From positions 62,001 through 126,000 of the forward strand of contig VWZL01000273.1 in NCBI GenBank assembly GCA_013396915.1: a stretch of DNA of 64,000 bases, read 5' to 3'. Positions 13,529 to 26,109 of this stretch are shown here, one piece after another. Under the pieces are notes generated by a model that saw nothing but the letters and a program-made list of their open reading frames with translations, had not been told where the DNA came from and did no database searches. The stretch comes from Stercorarius parasiticus (lineage: Eukaryota; Chordata; Aves; Charadriiformes; Stercorariidae). The translations under genes were made by a program, and so were the position numbers. Within the stretch, counting starts at the first letter, position 1, and each line of letters begins with the position of its first letter.

Positions 13529-14952
13529 CTGTTAAATCAGACATATTTTTATCAGACATCTAAATGCATATGATGTACCACAAAGCACTCACAGAAATAT
13601 CTCTACAAACATTTCAACAACATTTCCACATGGTGGAAATTTCACCTTGAAAATTAATGAGTGATGACCAAAATGATAAACCCCTATTGCATAGAAGAAT
13701 CTGTATGGTTGTAGCCAGTCAATATGTAATTGCACCATGATAACCATCTTCTAGGGGATATTTATAACAAGTCCATCTCCTAGTATGTCGCTTTTAGGTA
13801 ATGCTTTTTTCAAAAGGCAGTGTTCATTTTCCAGAGAAGTTGCGAGAGCTGTCATAATAATAGTTGCATAAAAGTTCTATCCAGAGATAAGAAAATAACT
13901 GATTTCTCCTGTAAATCAAAGTGAATGTTATCTCTCCTCATTAGTAGGGCACATAAATCATAACTATGAAACAGAACAGATAACAGTCCATCCCATATAT
14001 ACTACCCTTATCATACATTTGTATCTTTCATTTGAAGTTATCAATATCTTTTAAAAGTTCTTACTACTCACAGAGTTCTTAAAGTATTTCCACTCTTATT
14101 TTGCAGATGGATAATTGAAATACCAAAAAAAGAGAAGTCTCGGTAACAAGAATCTCGTAAGAACTGAGGCTGAGAGATCCAGGAAGAACTTGTTTAAAAT
14201 TCCCAGGAGACCTGACATCCATGCCCCTTTTCTAAAACTTCAAGCACTTCACTGGAGGATTTATCTAGTCTAGATTGAGGTCTCTCCATGCTCAGCAGTG
14301 GCTGTATGAGGAAAACGTGTATTGTGAAATACGCAATTCAACTTCAAATAGTCACAAAACAAATCCAATTATGGCCTACATGTATTATTCTCATCTTTTC
14401 TTAGCCACGACACATTTTTCAAGGGTAGTCATTGCTCTAAAGCTATGGATATCGGAATAGTTTTTATTCTACACTGGGATATACATAACATTTTGGGCAG
14501 GCCATAGACTTCTCTACAGAGAGGAAAATTGCTCCTTTGCAATCGAAGATGCTGTTATGGACTGTCTGAACAACTCCCTCAGCTCTAAAAATCCGATTTC
14601 TGCAATCTCCCATTGCCATAGGTGTGGAGCAGCATAGCTGTTGCTACAGTGTCACTCCATTAGCTTCTTTCACAGACACATCCCATACTGTCCCCTCCTC
14701 TGAATCATAGCAGGTTATAAACACGCTTTGTGGGCGTGGTGTCTTCACAGCAGCATTCACCCGAGCTATAACTTGAGTTTTGCCTCTAACCAAGCTCCAG
14801 TCCGCCCACACAAAGCCTCCAGCTCAAGATAAGTTGTTGCTGGAGTCTTACACTCTTGGTCACTCAGCCTGGGAGGTGATAATGGGATGAGAACGGAAAG
14901 GTTTAAGGCAAGCTATAGCTACGTATTGTCTATTAGTGACTGAGCACATGAT

Positions 14953-15065
14953 CACAGAATCATAGAATGGTTAGAGTTGGAAGGGACATCAAAGATCATC
15001 TAGTTCCAACTCCCCTGCCATGGGCAGGGACACCTGGCAGGGCCCAAAGCCCCATGATAACCCAG
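14953..15065 (-). mobile_element. CR1 LINE 3' tail fragment
   Basis: The plus strand shows 'cacagaatcatagaatggtt', then 'gagttggaagggacatcaaa' and a short CR1 3'UTR stretch with 'ccatgggcagggacacc'. This is the complement of the avian CR1 3' end, so the element lies on the minus strand and is heavily 5'-truncated. Confidence 0.93.
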
Positions 15066-15588
15066 TAACTTCAGCAGCGTGTACTGTGGGAGGTGTCAAG
15101 TGGGACCTAGTTTACACCAAGAGCAGATGGGCGGCTGCGCATTCTCCGCAGGCTGGCTGAGACGTGCCCTGGGGACCAGGCTGGTCAGGCAGAGCGGTCA
15201 GTGGCCAGGGAAGGCAGGCGCTCTGCAGTGCCACTGGATTTGGCTGTCCCTGCACGCTGCTCCAGCTGAACTGAAGCTGGCACAAGCGTGCATCCTCACA
15301 TGAACCTGCCCAGGAGTTGTGCATCCATGACAGCCTGGGCAAAGCCTGTTTTACTCATCAGTTAAGTCTGCATATGCTTATAAGTCAGAAAGATGGCTGA
15401 CTCATTTCACACAGGAAAACTTAGGGGTGCAATCTCAAGCCAGCTGTCACCTCAAAGGTCTGATACTCACTAGTCTTTGTGGCCAGAGGCAACTTCTACA
15501 GGGGAGCAGAGAGTTGCTGTGATTTATAAGTCCCGACATTTATACTCCACCCCATCTCTCACACTGGGTATATTCCCTCTTTCAGTAT

Positions 15589-16078
15589 TGTCCTGGTTTG
15601 AGGTAAAACGGAACCAATTTTCTGATTTGTAATTTTACTTTTTAGCTGGGCCTCTTCTAACTGACTAAAGTCTGAAATTAACAGCGTATTGTTCAGAAAC
15701 TGTTCGCTCTCAGTGATAAGACCTGATTATACCAAGGAACAGTATGCACAGAGGCTCTTGCATATACTTATTGCTATAACAACCGAGGTCAGCTAACTTC
15801 GCTTTTTGCCCCGTTAGAGGGTCGGAAGCAGAGAAGCGTAGAGGAGTCCCACCTGCAGGGAGGAGTGGATGGGACAGGTGACCCAAAACTGACCAACAGG
15901 GTCCATCCCATCTGCATCACGCTCAGTATAAAAGCTAAGGGATCAAAGGGTCAAGGGGACTCTGGCTCGTTTTTTCTTCAATGGCTGATGTCTGAGGAGG
16001 ACCCTTTCTGTTCATCTGCCTTTGATCCCGATCTGAGCATTCCTGACTCTAGTTCTGGAATTCAGCNACAGATATATC
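15589..16078 (+). mobile_element. Avian endogenous-retrovirus LTR (solo or partial)
   Basis: The block begins with 'tgtcctggtttgagg', a typical start of avian ERV LTRs. It contains 'gacccaaaactgaccaacag' and a TATA box in 'cagtataaaagctaaggg' near 15926-15943, the U3/R arrangement of such LTRs. No flanking gag, pol or env was seen. The 3' boundary and target-site duplication could not be fixed, and an ambiguous base (N) sits at 16067 near the 3' end. Confidence 0.7.
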
Positions 16079-17195
16079 TTACTGTACTCACAGTCACAAA
16101 AATCATAAAACATATCTGAAAAAGCTTTTTAGCATTAATAATGTACATTTATAACACAGTACATGTTCAAAAGCCAAAACAGTTATCTCTGCTTAGATGA
16201 TCAAATCATTTTGAGATAATGCTTAGGGTCATTAAAAATTCATTCCAACCTAAGAAATACCAGAAAGCGTAAATTTTCCTCTTAACACATTTCTGACCAT
16301 GTGGAATTTCCTCACCCAATGGCAACTGAAGCACCCTAAAACTGCTCAGCTCTTGTTGGTTTTGTAAATGATTCAAACTCCACAAGCCTCACAACTATCT
16401 GCCTCATGTATTTCAGCAGAGCTGAATAGCATCCATGCTCCTGCAGTAACTACTCTGTGGATCTAAAACAGTATTTACGCAAGTCCTACAGATTAAAAGC
16501 TTTAAAGATTTAATTTCAATCGAAAGTCTTAGGTAAAAACCTCAGCTAAATAGACCACTATCATAAACCAATTATGTGTTACAATTCAGTACTTAATTGC
16601 TACAAAAAAAATCAATTCTCCCTTCTGTGTGCTTCTTGTTCTCATCCAGCAGTGTTTGTCCTTATGTTTGAGTTGGGGAACTTCTGCCAAATTGATAGTG
16701 AATGAAAGACTGAAATTTGTACAGGATGATTCTCAAAAAGGTGACTTTTTCAACATCACTAATATCAATAGGAATTCAAAACTTTTGTATCAGGCATAAG
16801 TAATGAAGGCAGCAGTCACTTACAGGAAATATCACACCATTAATTGAGGTTTGTTTTAATTTGGGAAGGAAAAGAAGGCTGACATATTCTAAAACCAAAC
16901 AGTCTGATGAGTTTGTAATAATTACTGGTTGTAATCACACTAGAATCCACCAATGCATACGATGCATAAAACAATAGGAAGGTTTTGCTTCAAAGCCCAG
17001 AGGCTGGGAGGGGAGGTTCTTTATTTTGTTTTTCAAAACAAAACAAAATCATATTTCACCTGAATTTGTTTACCTATTTTGGGGATGATCAATTTACCTT
17101 TTTGGTTAACTATACAAACTTAAAATCAATTGGACATCTATCTTCATTTGGTTTAAAAGATGACACTTTTTGGTTATGAAATGCCTCGAGTGAAT

Positions 17196-17262
17196 ATCTT
17201 GGAGTGATTTACATCCCAGTTTCACAAATAAGTTCACTGAGGCTCAGAGAAGTTAACCTCTT
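17196..17262 (+). mobile_element. Possible ancient MIR SINE relic
   Basis: The stretch 'cccagtttcacaaataag' followed by 'ttcactgaggctcagagaag' and 'ttaac' resembles the MIR core, where ACAGATGAGGAAACTGAGGC is followed by AGAGAGGTTAA. It is short and diverged, so the call is tentative. Confidence 0.45.
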
Positions 17263-18857
17263 CACATGGAGCAAAATCCAGCACACAAACAAAACATACA
17301 AATCCTCTCTGCTCTTTTGATGAGACCAGACAATTTGTTGTCTTTCAGAAGAGTACAGTACATATAGTCCCCTATTTTAACTTCAAAATGTCTGTTACAG
17401 AAAGAAGTGTAGGCAGGCTCACTCCTAACCAATGTGACCATTATTGTGATACACACTCCCAAAGGAAGTGGTAAAGAGCTTGTTTGCTGGGACAGTTAAA
17501 ATTATACCAGTGATTATGAACATCTACTAAGGAACCCTCTACCCTGTCCGGGAATAAAATAGGTTGCTCATCTAAAATTCTGTGGGTTTGTAATATTTTA
17601 AGCAACAGACACGGTAGCAATTAAAGACGATCGATTTAACATGAGATAGACAGACAAATTAATTGACATTTTAAGAAAAAGATCCCTTTCACAAATTTTG
17701 AGGTCTGTTTGAAAATTGTATTCAGAATTGGGTCATGAATCAAATTATAAGTACCGAAAAATTTCTGCCTCTATTGCTAGAGGCACTAGTTCAAGTCAAA
17801 TTGTTGTAACCTCTCTTTCAGAGGCAGACTAAGACTAGAGAGGCGATCTAGCGCCCCCAACCCTGTCTAAAGAAAATTCCTCTTATGCTGCAGGAATTAC
17901 AAATTCTCTATTAATTGTCCCCAACTGCAAAGATGGGGCCAGGGAAGGCAAAGGAAACCAGTTATTCATTCTGACGTCCACAAGAAGGATAAAGATGCTT
18001 CCTTCAACAGCTGCAAATATCTCCAACAAGGGCACAATTTACTGTATCCTATTTATGGCTCACACAAAAAGCACCAGCACACAGGTAACGGGGAATGGAT
18101 ATAAGGGGCTCATAACTTGTGCCAGCGCTGTCCCGTCTACCCCTCACACAGCCCAGCTGTACTGGAGCTCTGCCACTACCTCATTCATACCACAGCTACA
18201 TCTGTGTTTTCAACATACAAATCTTCTTCCTGTAATAGATGTAAACTCCATTAAAAATTAGTTGGTACACTAAAAACACTGAAGGAATCCCTGAAGACTT
18301 CTTCCGAAGAAGGTGTGACTTACGTCAGCACTGCACACTTGACATGACTTAGGCTAGCTGGCCCAGGGCTGATGGAAACTCCTGCAGGCTAGTTACTAGC
18401 TACTCAGCTTCTTGGTCAGCTTGCTACGGAGAGCCGTGCTCCTGGGCAGGACTCACAGCAATGCCCTGGCTTGGGAATTTCAGGCAGACCTCCAAACCAC
18501 ATCGCTGCACATATTCCAAAGCTCCACGCAGTCACTGGATTATATGCAGCAGGGCTGACAAGTAAACAGCAGCCTTATTCCACTAAATTCACTCCACTCT
18601 GCCAGTGTGCTATTTTCTAGTAACATTGCCGTGTGAATGATTTCACAATTGAAGATTGTTCAGCAGGCTCTCCGAGGGACCAGTTTTCAATATGATGATT
18701 GTAAATCCATATGACTTGTCTCCTCCATCACTGAAAACTGCTTCTGTAGCCAGACTTAATTTTAACTCCATTCTTCCCTCCACCTAAAACAAACTTCATG
18801 GAGTACTTTGCCAGATCACTGGGGCATGAACCATCTTTTTGTGCCATTTTGAATTTG

Positions 18858-19113
18858 CCTCAGATTTTCCCTGAATAAGACCCTAATGGAAAAAGTCTCC
18901 AGGTTGCAAACCATCTCTTTGAGTTACAAAGCATGGACAGCCCAAACAATTTAGAAGACTTTCTTCAGTAGGTTAAGAGTGGTGTCACACTAACGATATT
19001 TGTCTGAATTTTATAAAGAAAGGATGTTTGATAATCTGTAGGCAGATCAATCATTTTCCTTTTTCTTATTGTTTGATCTGTGTGTTATTTTTACAGGTAC
19101 TATGAATTAATGT
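18858..19113 (+). repeat. 256-bp direct repeat, copy 1
   Basis: This copy starts 'cctcagattttccctgaata' and ends 'tatgaattaatgt'. It matches copy 2, 1084 bp downstream, along its whole length with three mismatches seen and no gaps. The flanks on both sides diverge immediately. It does not resemble CR1 or the LTRs here. Confidence 0.95.
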
Positions 19114-19941
19114 GCCATAGTACCCATGCCAGCAGGGTGTTCATCTGGGAAGGGGACACACAAGGCATGGGAATAAAAGTATGATTTAGGGGTAGAAGGT
19201 TTGTAACTGAAAAGAATATGAACTTGGTGAAAGTACCTGCTTCTCGCAATGACGCTGCATCTCCTGAAATGGTGAGAAGTTAATTCACATTCTAATCACA
19301 GAAGCAAATCTAAAATTTTGGAATGCTTTACTAGGAATTCAATTAGTCTAGATATTAACTGTAACAAACCAAATTCATGTTGTTTGTATTAATTTAAACT
19401 TTAAAATATCATACGCAGAATGACAAATGAGACTACCTGAAAGAAAATACCCTTGTTAATCTTTCAGAGTTCACCCTACAGGGAAATGTTAAGACCTCAT
19501 TGTTAGGAGTTCACATTAAGATGATTTCCTAATTTTCTCAGGCCAGATAACAAGGTTACTTCTGGAGCAGACTATGACATTTTAAGTAATGAACATTATC
19601 ATCTAATAGATAAACATAATCTTGGCTATCATGCAGTGACTGTTTGGATGGACTTTACGTACAGGAATTTGAAGTTTGCTTAGGCTGAGTTTAGCACTAT
19701 TTGCCATTTCTAACATTTTATGATGCAAACTTCTTAGGGTAAGATGGAGCAGAAAATGCCTAAACCATTATAAGCTATAAGATACGCAGCATGAATATAC
19801 TGGAAATTAGACACTGCTTTTGCCCACCCCACCCCAACCTGTGGGGGTGAGGAAGCTGGTCTCGAGCTTTGACATTCTTTCTGGACATTAGTCCAGCCCC
19901 CTTTTGCCATGACAGACAGGCTGGCTTAATTCCTCTTGAAT

Positions 19942-20197
19942 CCTCAGATTTTCCCTGAATAAGACCCTAATGGAAAAAGTCTCCAGGTTGCAAAGCATCT
20001 CTTTGAGTTACAAAGCATGGACAGCCCAAACAATTTAGAAGACTTTCTTCAGTAGGTTAAGAGTGGTGTCACACTAACGATATTTGTCTGAATTTTATAA
20101 AGAAAGGATGTTTGATAATCTGTAGGCAGATCAATCATTTTCCTTTTTCTTATTGTTTGATCTCTGTGTTATTTTTACAGGTGCTATGAATTAATGT
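19942..20197 (+). repeat. 256-bp direct repeat, copy 2
   Basis: This is the second copy of the segment at 18858-19113, in the same orientation. Differences seen are 'aaagcatc' for 'aaaccatc', 'gatctctg' for 'gatctgtg' and 'aggtgcta' for 'aggtacta'. The 828 bp between the copies is unique within the window. Confidence 0.95.
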
Positions 20198-20835
20198 AAG
20201 CATTCTGTCACTAGAGACATAGAGCAACAACATAAGAATTCTGAATTAGTCTTTTTTTCTGAAATTTAAATTTAGTTGTGGCCGTGGTATACAATCAGCA
20301 AAGAATAATTCTTGGAGACAATATTTTGTCAACAATGTTCAGCAACATACCTCATCAGAGAACAAGTTATCACAGAAATCACTTAGATGTCATCAATAAT
20401 GATGTTTTGAAGTGGGATATCATCTTCATATACTCTTTTTCATCACACTGCCCAAAGCTGTCCTGCTTTCCTGTGCAAAGCATATCTACTATGTTTAATC
20501 TGAGCTACCTGCAGTTTACAACTGTGTTCTACAGGTGTAAATGATTTCACAAGATACAAGATCCTGTACAAGTAAGAGATTCTGAATGAATCCGCCACAA
20601 TGAATCTGTAGCTTTACTGCAACCTGTGTTTTCCGTAAAAAAAGAAAGCTGTTGAAACGGCAAATTCTCCTGCTAAACACAAGTTAATATCTATATCCTC
20701 ATTCAGACAAAACCAAACAGAACTTTTGCCTAGAGTCTTGATTCCAAGAATATCTGAAGCACCTGAAAAACCCGTGAAAAGCCCAGCATTTGATGTCCCC
20801 TCATAAGTGTGGGTGAAACCACCATAGGATCCTTA

Positions 20836-21291
<456 letters not shown>

Positions 21292-21375
21292 CTGTGGAAT
21301 CATGGCACTAAGCTCTGATATGTTCATCTTATTGTACATCACCTCACTTGTTCGATTTTCATATGGAACCATGAT
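21292..21375 (-). CDS. PHEX: PHEX exon 8
   Basis: This 84-nt, phase 0-0 exon encodes [20 protein letters not shown] followed by ELSAMIPQ, residues 282-309, nearly identical to human. It contains two potential N-glycosylation sites, NRT and NIS. The donor CAG/GTTGGT has the same unusual +3/+4 context as exon 7. Its acceptor is CTCCCACCAG. It is separated from exon 9 by only 309 bp. Confidence 0.96.
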
Positions 21376-24300
21376 CTGGTGGGAGAAAAAAAAAAGAAAA
21401 CCAAAACCATCAAAACACGGATTTTCTTGCAGGGACCTGCTTTTACGTCGTTGCTGTCCATCATAATCTCAGTGCAGAAATATCTCACCACCTGTTTTCC
21501 AAGCATTCACGGCATTAACTTCCCTTTCTGAGGATGGCATTTAACTAGGAGAAATAGAACACAGTTCATTGTCAGTTTAACTCATTACTGGGGAATTTAA
21601 TGAGCTGCATGCCTTCTTTGAACCTATGAGACTAATTTTAGCTCTGATTATACTAAGGAAATGCATGCTGATTCATAAGAGATAAAAGCACACCTACACC
21701 ATTAATACCTATTCATCCCATCATGTCAGGTAGAAGCCAACTCCAAACTATATGGTTTAAAAGGCCAAATTTGAGATAGGTATGCTGGAAGAACATCTCA
21801 TCTCTTGGATTTGAACATGTTCTTGCTATGACCTGACTCCATCTCAGGGAAGAGCCAGGTACACACGTTTCTCCTCATTTTACCCCAGCATCCTCATTTG
21901 CATAGCAGGAAACCTGAGTATATAGGCCAGACATGAATTAAAGCATTCTCCAACCAGGCCTCTCAACTGAGTGACCAAAGAAGCCAGACCTCAGGATCCT
22001 CCGTGATGTCAAAGTCCAAGTAAGTAGCAAAAGAAATCCTAGAGATAAAGTAAGTCCTTTTATAAGTGAAAAGGGACATTCAGATTCCAAGATGGCAGCA
22101 TGGTTCATAATAGAAAAACAAGCCAAGTACAAAATATAGCTCAAAATTTTCTCAGTGTTCAGGAGAAACAAGAATTCCCAATGACAATTCCAGCCCCGAC
22201 CTAAGGTAAATCCTATACAACAGGCTGTACGCTGTACAGTTTAAGGAGGACAGAGACTGACGGCAGACAAACCAGACAGCTGGCAGTTCTCCAACCAAAA
22301 TTCTCCAGTAAGTGTCTGCGGTTTTACTATTGCTCAAGCCACACAGAAAAAAAATTACTTTCTTCTCCCATTCTGCAAATTTCATTTATCTGACAAATCT
22401 TTAAACTCTTCTTGAACCCATTTGCTCCCTTCCTGTCAAAACTTTCCCTTTTCCTCCAGTAATTCAAACTTAATTGAAATCTTCCTTGTACACAACAAGC
22501 TCTCTCAAAGCACGCCACTCCTTCCTGTATCCAAAGTATCCTCCCTTTATTCTTGCTGTCTGTTCATGAGCACACAAATTCTCCACTACATACATTCACT
22601 TAAAACGATTGCAGAGGAACACAGGATACAGTAAAAGCCTAAGTAAGAAACAGGACTATCATCTCCTTTGAAATCACAGTAACATGTTTATATAAATCAT
22701 TGAGCTCATTAGGCATTATGCAACAATTCATGTCCCTGGACTCATGCCTAATATCTGGATATATTTTAGGAGGATTATTCATACTACAGGGAAATTAGGT
22801 AGCCACGAGCAAGTATGGCTTGTTGCATAACAGTATGCATTACTGACAGCTGTTTACATGATCCATGTCATCTCATATGGCAGCTTCACCTATATACTTT
22901 GTGGATTAAAGCTCTGTAAGACATTTGTTAAATAAAGCATTAGAGCTACCAGAGGTAGCGATGCATCTTCTTACCACATCACCAATAAACAGAAGAAAGT
23001 CTTTCTGTTTTTTCAAGCCTATTGGGTCACAATGAAGTATCTGCTCGTTAGTCCACCACTCAAGGTAATAGGATGAATATTGGGCTTTATTTAGAGGTTT
23101 GACAAAATTTCTTCTCTTTCAGCAGAGAGATGGAAACACTCCTATTGTGGATGACCTTCAATTCTGCACACACACACCATTAAGAAGCATCACTGCCTTT
23201 CCTCCTGTAGACTGCAACAGCAGAACCCAGGGAAAAGTCACCTGCTGCATCACCTATCCTATGCAACAAGCATCTCTGTTACCAGGAGACCCAGCATTTC
23301 ACAGGGGATAGCTTCTTTCCTTGGTGATATGAAGAAACACTCAGCTCAGCTGGCAGTTCCGCAAATCAGTGTCAAGTTTGTATCCCTAATTTTTTGCTGG
23401 TTTCCCAACATTGAGGCTGATTCTTCTCTCTAGCTTTAGAAGTGGAAATGATAGTGGACTTACCTTGTTGAACCTCATACCATTGGCCTCAGTCCATCAA
23501 TCCAGCCTGTTCAGATTCCTCTATAGAGCCCTCCTACCCTCAAGCAGATCAATGCTCCCGCTCCACTTGGTGTTGTCTGCAAACTTACTGAGGGTGCACT
23601 TGATCCCCTCATCCACATCATTGATAAAGATATTAAACAGAACTGACCCCAACACTGAGCCCTGGGGAACACCACTTGTGACCGGCTGCCAAGTGGATTT
23701 AGATCCATTCACCACAACTCTTTGGGCCCGGCCCTCCAACCAGTTTTTTACCCATTGAAGAGTATGCCCATCCAAGCTGTGAGCAGCCAGTTTTTTCCAG
23801 GAGAATGCTGTAGGAAATGGTGTCAAAGGCTTTACTAAAGTATAGGTAGACAACATCCATAGCCTTTCCCTCATCCACTAAGCGGGTCACCTTGTCATAG
23901 AAGGAGATCAGGATAGTCAGGCAGAACCCGCCTTTCATAAACCCATGCTGACTGGGCCTCATCACCTGATTGTCTTGTATGTGTTGTGTGATGGCACCCA
24001 AGATGATTAGCTCTGTGATTGCAACTATATCATAGTTTTCCAGCTGCACAATGGCTTCCAGGGCATTGGTGTAGATGCACTTCAAATTGGCTTTTTGCGG
24101 GGACAAGCCCTAATTCCTACATGATCGTTCTCAGGCACTTCCGTGGTTTCTAACACACCAATAACCCTTATGTCCTTGCTGCCACATAGATCTCCATCCC
24201 TTACCTCCACTGAGATGGCAGACCGAAGGGCCTCTCTAGCACACAGTCCCTCATACATTGGCATGCTGCCCCCAGGCTTATCTTTAGCAAGCCTGGTTGA

Positions 24301-24544
24301 CATATCAACAATTTAAAGGACCAAGAGTATTTGGCTAAGTTTTTTTTCCCTTGAGAATGAAGTAAGTTTAACAATTAACTAAGTGAGGAATATTGTTCAT
24401 CCTTTCTTCATCGGGTTCTGCTCCTTTCCTTCTACTTCCAAAACCCATTATTGCTAAGGCTGTTAATATAAGGGCTTTCCATTTTGAAAAAGGATTGCAA
24501 TTTTTTTTAAAAAGCTAGCTCCAATCCCATGCTAGATTACCAAC
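21376..24544 (-). other. PHEX intron 7
   Basis: This 3169-bp intron holds a CR1 fragment in its right part (23405-24303). The rest shows no recognisable feature. Confidence 0.75.
23405..24303 (-). mobile_element. CR1 LINE with endonuclease and reverse-transcriptase remnants and an internal deletion
   Basis: Minus-strand frames give the start of the CR1 endonuclease (LKCIYTNA, then YDIVAITE). They then jump directly to reverse-transcriptase sequence ([65 protein letters not shown]). Most of the endonuclease and the 5' RT are therefore missing. The RT catalytic FADD box reads FADN. The 3' tail ('atagaatcatagaat' type) is not seen at 23405, so the copy is also truncated there. Frame changes show that it is inactive. 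Confidence 0.9.
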
Positions 24545-24661
24545 CTCAGCTATTTTAACTTCCAGTTTTAGAACCGACTTCATATCAGATTCAGCTCGTG
24601 AAGCGTTTGCACCCAGAAGCACTGCTGTATCAACCATGAACTGCAAAAAGGCATCTCGGTA
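24545..24661 (-). CDS. PHEX: PHEX exon 7
   Basis: This 117-nt, phase 0-0 exon encodes [20 protein letters not shown] followed by [19 protein letters not shown], residues 243-281, aligning with human [20 protein letters not shown] and the segment after it. NAS (about residue 261) is a potential N-glycosylation site. The acceptor is TCTTTACAG. The donor GAG/GTTGGT has T at +3 and G at +4, an unusual context. Both neighbouring introns carry transposable elements. Confidence 0.96.
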
Positions 24662-24995
24662 CTGTAAAGAAACAAAAAGAGTGAAATGACCACTGGATTT
24701 ACTCTCGAGTGCAGCTCGAGTATAGCAGTGTACCAGAAATGCCCAGCTATAGCATGGAGTATAATACTTTGTATTTCCATACCCTAGCAACTAAAGTTGT
24801 GCTTTCCTTACCTTGGATGCCTGCTGTCATCAAGGAAAAAAGGAGAAATAACACTGTAAACATACCGTGCGTGACAGACAGAGATACCTGCTGTGGCTCA
24901 TGGAGTATAAATCTCAGGGAATGCAAATGACAGTTCTGGATTAGACCGACAACATGTATAGCTCTTACAATGGGATTAGACAACATGTATGTGCC

Positions 24996-25566
24996 TGTCT
25001 GAGGTGGAGTTAATTTTCCCCATAGCAGCCCTCATAGTGGTGTACTTTGCATTGGTAGCTAGAAAGATGTTGATAACAGACCAGTGTTTTGGCTACTGCT
25101 GAGTAGTGCTCTCACAACATCAAGGCTGTCTCTCCAACATTCCCCCCTCATCAGTAGGCTGGGGGTGGGCAAGATCTTGGGAGGGGACATAGCCAGGAAG
25201 CTGACCCAAACTGACCAAAGGAATATTCCATACGTCTGCTTAGCAATAAAAGCTAAGAGAAAGGAGGAGAAAGGTGAGGGGGCATTCATTATTTATGTTT
25301 GTCTTCTGGAGCAACTGCTATGCATACTGAAGCCCTGCTTCCCAGCAAGTGCTGGACATTGCCTGCTGATGGCAAGTGGAGAATAAATCTTTTGTTTTCT
25401 TTTGCTTCCGCATGCAGCCTTCACTTTTGCTTTATTAAACTGCCTTTATCTTGACCCACGAGGGTTGTTCCCATCTTATTTTCCCCCCCGCCCCATCCTG
25501 CTGAGGAGGGGAGTGATAGAGCAGCTTGGTGGGCACCTGGCGTCCAGCCAAGGTCAATCCACCACA
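24996..25566 (+). mobile_element. Avian ERVL-type solo LTR
   Basis: The sequence shows LTR landmarks on the plus strand: 'ggtggagttaattttcc' near the 5' end, 'ggctgggggtgggcaagatc', 'ctgacccaaactgaccaaag', an AATAAA at about 25383, 'ctttattaaactgcctttat', 'cttgacccacgagggttg', and a 3' end 'ggtcaatccaccaca'. These correspond to the common avian ERVL-class LTR, whose ends read TGTC...GACA-like. No internal retroviral genes flank it, which suggests a solo LTR. No clear target-site duplication was found. Confidence 0.8.
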
Positions 25567-26109
25567 GTACAAGTGTACACCAATATTTTGCACCAACTCA
25601 TATAGTAATCAGCATAGGACTGAAGAAGTACTTGTATACAAGTGCAAGCTTAGTGGCTGAGAAGATAAGGAGATAAAGGATCCTCCACTGAGCTCTCTAT
25701 TCCTGCCGTGGCACTGCAACACATGCACCTGCTACAGTGCTCTGCTCTCCCCAAGCTATCCTAATAAAGCACATTTTAGTCTCAGTGTGTATACACAAAT
25801 GTTAGCAAAATACACTGTATGTAATGATACTGTAGTGATTTCTGTGCTACCTCCCCCTCAGCATAACCTTTCAGAGATTTTGGAGGGGTCAGATTGCTCC
25901 TCATCAACTTCTACTGGCCTACAGTCCAACAAAAGCAACAAAAGCAAAACCATAACCCAATGCATTTCCACCTTTAATCTTTTAGTACATACACAATCTT
26001 TTAGTGTATCCTGGCACCATCTAGTTTGATAGATGTGGCTAAAAAGCTTACTAACCTCTCGGGGAACTCAGAAAAAATGATGTAAAAACTTATTCAGTAG
26101 CAATGACTT

